In this document: positions 62,601 to 64,000 of the stretch, one piece after another | How the letters are laid out: every line of letters begins with the position of its first letter | Numbering within the stretch: position 1 is the first letter of the stretch | DNA from: Centropus unirufus | Lineage: Eukaryota; Chordata; Aves; Cuculiformes; Centropidae | Reading direction: 5' to 3' | NCBI GenBank assembly: GCA_013397695.1 | Contig: VYZI01000486.1 | Location: 1-64,000 of the forward strand | Length of the DNA stretch: 64,000 bases | Notes under the pieces: model-generated | Told to the model about the DNA's origin: nothing | Databases searched by the model: none | The model's input: the letters and a program-made list of their open reading frames with translations, nothing else | Program-made: the position numbers and the translations under genes

Positions 62601-63223
62601 AACCACGCACTTTGGGCGGTCTGACAGAAATTGTTGGTAGGCAATTGTAAGCTAAAGAATTGTAATTCCCAACAGATTCCTTCTACCCCTTTCACACGGG
62701 CAGGACAAATTCTGTTCACCTGTTCCTATCCACCTTTTTGTAACACTGCCATAGCACCACCAGCCAGTCCATATCATGAGAACAATTAATTTGGTCAACA
62801 AGCTGCTTCCCACCCTTCTTTTTGTCATAGCTTCCCAACATGGCCAGAAAGCCAACAACAGGCCAGGTAAATTGTTCAGCACCTCAGCCAAGACCACTCT
62901 TTTCCTCAAGTACACCAGAGATTCTCCATCCCAGGAAAGCGTCAGCGCTAGAGAACAAACTTCCCAGGAGATATTGAGCCTTTTGCTCAGACTGCTGAAA
63001 CATGTTGAAACACAAAGGATTTGTAACTGGCTCAACTAACACTCTTCCTTTCAAACCAGAAGAAAGCTGGAGCCAACTCCCGAGGCAGATGCCAGCATGT
63101 AGATGAAGGATACTTTCACTGCCTGAGACAGATGTTGTAACACTTTTTATCATTCCCCAGAAGCCAGTGGGTTTGTTATGCACTTCTCCTCTCTGGAACA
63201 TCGTCCTGTGAGCCACAGCTATC
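59451..63223 (-). CDS. GPR89: GPR89 (Golgi pH regulator), last seven exons; gene runs off the right end
   Basis: GPHR is a multi-pass Golgi membrane protein described as an anion channel needed for Golgi acidification and, through it, glycosylation and secretion; it is not a true G-protein-coupled receptor. The exons 63223-63114, 62094-62006, 61617-61525, 61203-61108, 60577-60488, 59853-59788 and 59657-59451 join in phase to give the C-terminal ~250 of the usual ~455 residues. The sequence is near-identical to human from memory: GFWGMIKSVTTS, ALEELSRQLFLETADL, GKYFNFLGYFFSIYC, INIVFDRVGKTDPVTRG, FWSQHISFILVGIIIVTS, AISSSKSSNVIVLLLAQIM and MSMPLEYRTIITEVLGELQ. At least four membrane segments are visible. 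The 5' exons are outside the window. All splice sites are GT-AG. It is convergent with PDZK1, as expected for this syntenic block. Confidence 0.97.
59788..59853 (-). CDS. GPR89: GPR89 exon (22 codons)
   Basis: Acceptor tttccccccacctctag, donor ATAATG|GTGAGT. It encodes FFYAISSSKSSNVIVLLL then AQIM. Confidence 0.95.
60488..60577 (-). CDS. GPR89: GPR89 exon (30 codons)
   Basis: Acceptor attcttcctgatacag, donor ACAAAG|GTAAGA. It encodes VKFWSQHISFILVGIII and VTSIRGLLITLTK, a membrane segment. Confidence 0.95.
61108..61203 (-). CDS. GPR89: GPR89 exon (32 codons)
   Basis: Acceptor catctctcttgcag, donor TTCGAT|GTGAGA. It encodes ATINIVFDRVGKTDPVT and RGIEITVNYLGIQFD. Confidence 0.95.
61525..61617 (-). 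CDS. GPR89: GPR89 exon (31 codons)
   Basis: Acceptor cttttgtatttccag, donor TTCATG|GTAGGT. It encodes ERIEYSKTFQGKYFNF and LGYFFSIYCVWKIFM, a membrane segment. Confidence 0.95.
62006..62094 (-). CDS. GPR89: GPR89 exon (cytosolic loop)
   Basis: Acceptor gatggtttgccag, donor ACAAAG|GTACCT, 89 bases, phase 1 to 0. It encodes LALIQQEVDALEELSRQLF then LETADLHATK. It contains no Met that opens a long frame, so an ORF scan misses it. Confidence 0.94.
63114..63223 (-). CDS. GPR89: GPR89 exon, most 5' in the window
   Basis: Acceptor tttctgttttttcag, donor AGTGAAA|GTATCC, 110 bases, phase 2 to 1. It encodes IAVAHRTMFQRGEVHNKP then TGFWGMIKSVTTSVSGSE. The acceptor shows that at least one more exon lies to the right. 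Confidence 0.93.
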
Positions 63224-64000
63224 CTGAAAAAACAGAAAACCAAAGTCCTTAGGAATAAAGTATTTTCATCAAAAAATCAAAACAATAAATACCCGCCAAA
63301 ACCTATTTCCTTAACCGAAGGAACTGTTAAACTAAATTCACTGCAAACAGATGCCCCTTTCTTCCCCTCCCCCCAAAGCATCAGTATCTTGCTTCGTAAC
63401 ATTATCTTGATTAGGGCTGGAGTAGAGCCCAGATCTAATCAAGTGAGATTCAATGAGACACTTCTCAAAACTTCCATTCAGGATGCTGCTTCAATCTTTG
63501 AAGGGATGTAAATCCAATTAAAAATAAAAATTCAACTGGATTTCTCAGTCATACGATTAGCTGCTTTCCTTTCCTCAAACACATGACCATGCTATCTCAA
63601 GTTCAGGAATGAGAAGATCTCTCATGCTCCTCTCTCTCCTCGAACACCTCTTTATCCCGCACATCCATCCTCCTCCTCCACAGAACTGCGAGCACTGGAT
63701 GGCAAGCAGCAGCACGCTCTGACATGCTGTCACTCACTACTGGGCTGCATGACAAGCTGTCATGAGGCAGAAGCACATAAATCCTTTATTGGACTGAACT
63801 ACTGGATGCTTCCGGCAATCTGAACTTGACTCCTAAAGCTAATTCCAACACTACAGCAGCAGCTGCATATTGTCCCTCACACTCCCATGTGCACTGCAGC
63901 ATAATCCTCACGAGTGGTGCTGGCTTGTGGCCTCATTCCCTCCCATTTCTCCCCATTGAAAGTTGTGAGCCAGTTATCCGCTCCTAAACTGAGAACTATT
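63224..64000 (-). other. GPR89: GPR89 intron
   Basis: Sequence upstream of the last recognised acceptor. No further coding exon was recognised before the window ends. Confidence 0.6.

Overview
The window looks like nuclear DNA from a bird. It has AT-rich introns and spacers, GT-AG split genes, many CR1 LINE pieces with the CR1 3' end ...ATTCTATGAT, and several LTRs of the avian endogenous-retrovirus type (TGTNNTGGTTTAGCTCCAGCCAGC... and TGTGGTGGGTTGACCTTGGC...). There are no operons, bacterial genes or CRISPR arrays. One assembly gap of 76 N lies at 56346-56421.

Layout. (1) 1-19.3 kb: no convincing host gene; CR1 fragments (645-1078, 2085-2480, 8830-8922, ~13000-13200, 13455-14240), one ERV LTR (12554-12995) and a short degenerate telomere-like tract. 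(2) 19333-19629, minus strand: a CD200R-like V-set immunoglobulin exon with good splice sites but an in-frame TGA where the core tryptophan is expected. (3) 27230-32758, minus strand: a five-exon immunoglobulin receptor that I assign to CD160. It has a signal peptide, one Ig domain, a stalk with a membrane segment, and a cytoplasmic tail. The first four exons are well supported; the last exon and its poly(A) signal are a proposal. (4) 33-48.8 kb: intergenic, with CR1 and LTR fragments. (5) 48886-55805, plus strand: a complete coding set of eight exons for PDZK1 (NHERF3), a four-PDZ scaffold, ending in a PDZ-ligand-like tail and an AATAAA. (6) 55844-58220: two minus-strand LTRs with a gap between them. 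(7) 59451-63223, minus strand: the last seven exons of GPR89 (Golgi pH regulator), running off the right end of the window.

The order CD160, PDZK1, GPR89 is the order I recall from human 1q21.1, so the block looks like conserved vertebrate synteny and supports the CD160 call over BTLA. PDZK1 and GPR89 are convergent. PDZK1 (apical membrane scaffold) and GPR89 (Golgi anion channel) are housekeeping-type genes; the two immunoglobulin loci to the left are fast-evolving immune receptors. I found no previously undescribed molecular system. The most informative oddities are the CD200R-like exon broken at its core Trp codon, the basic residues inside the proposed CD160 membrane segment, and an unexplained charged ORF near 29.25-29.51 kb.
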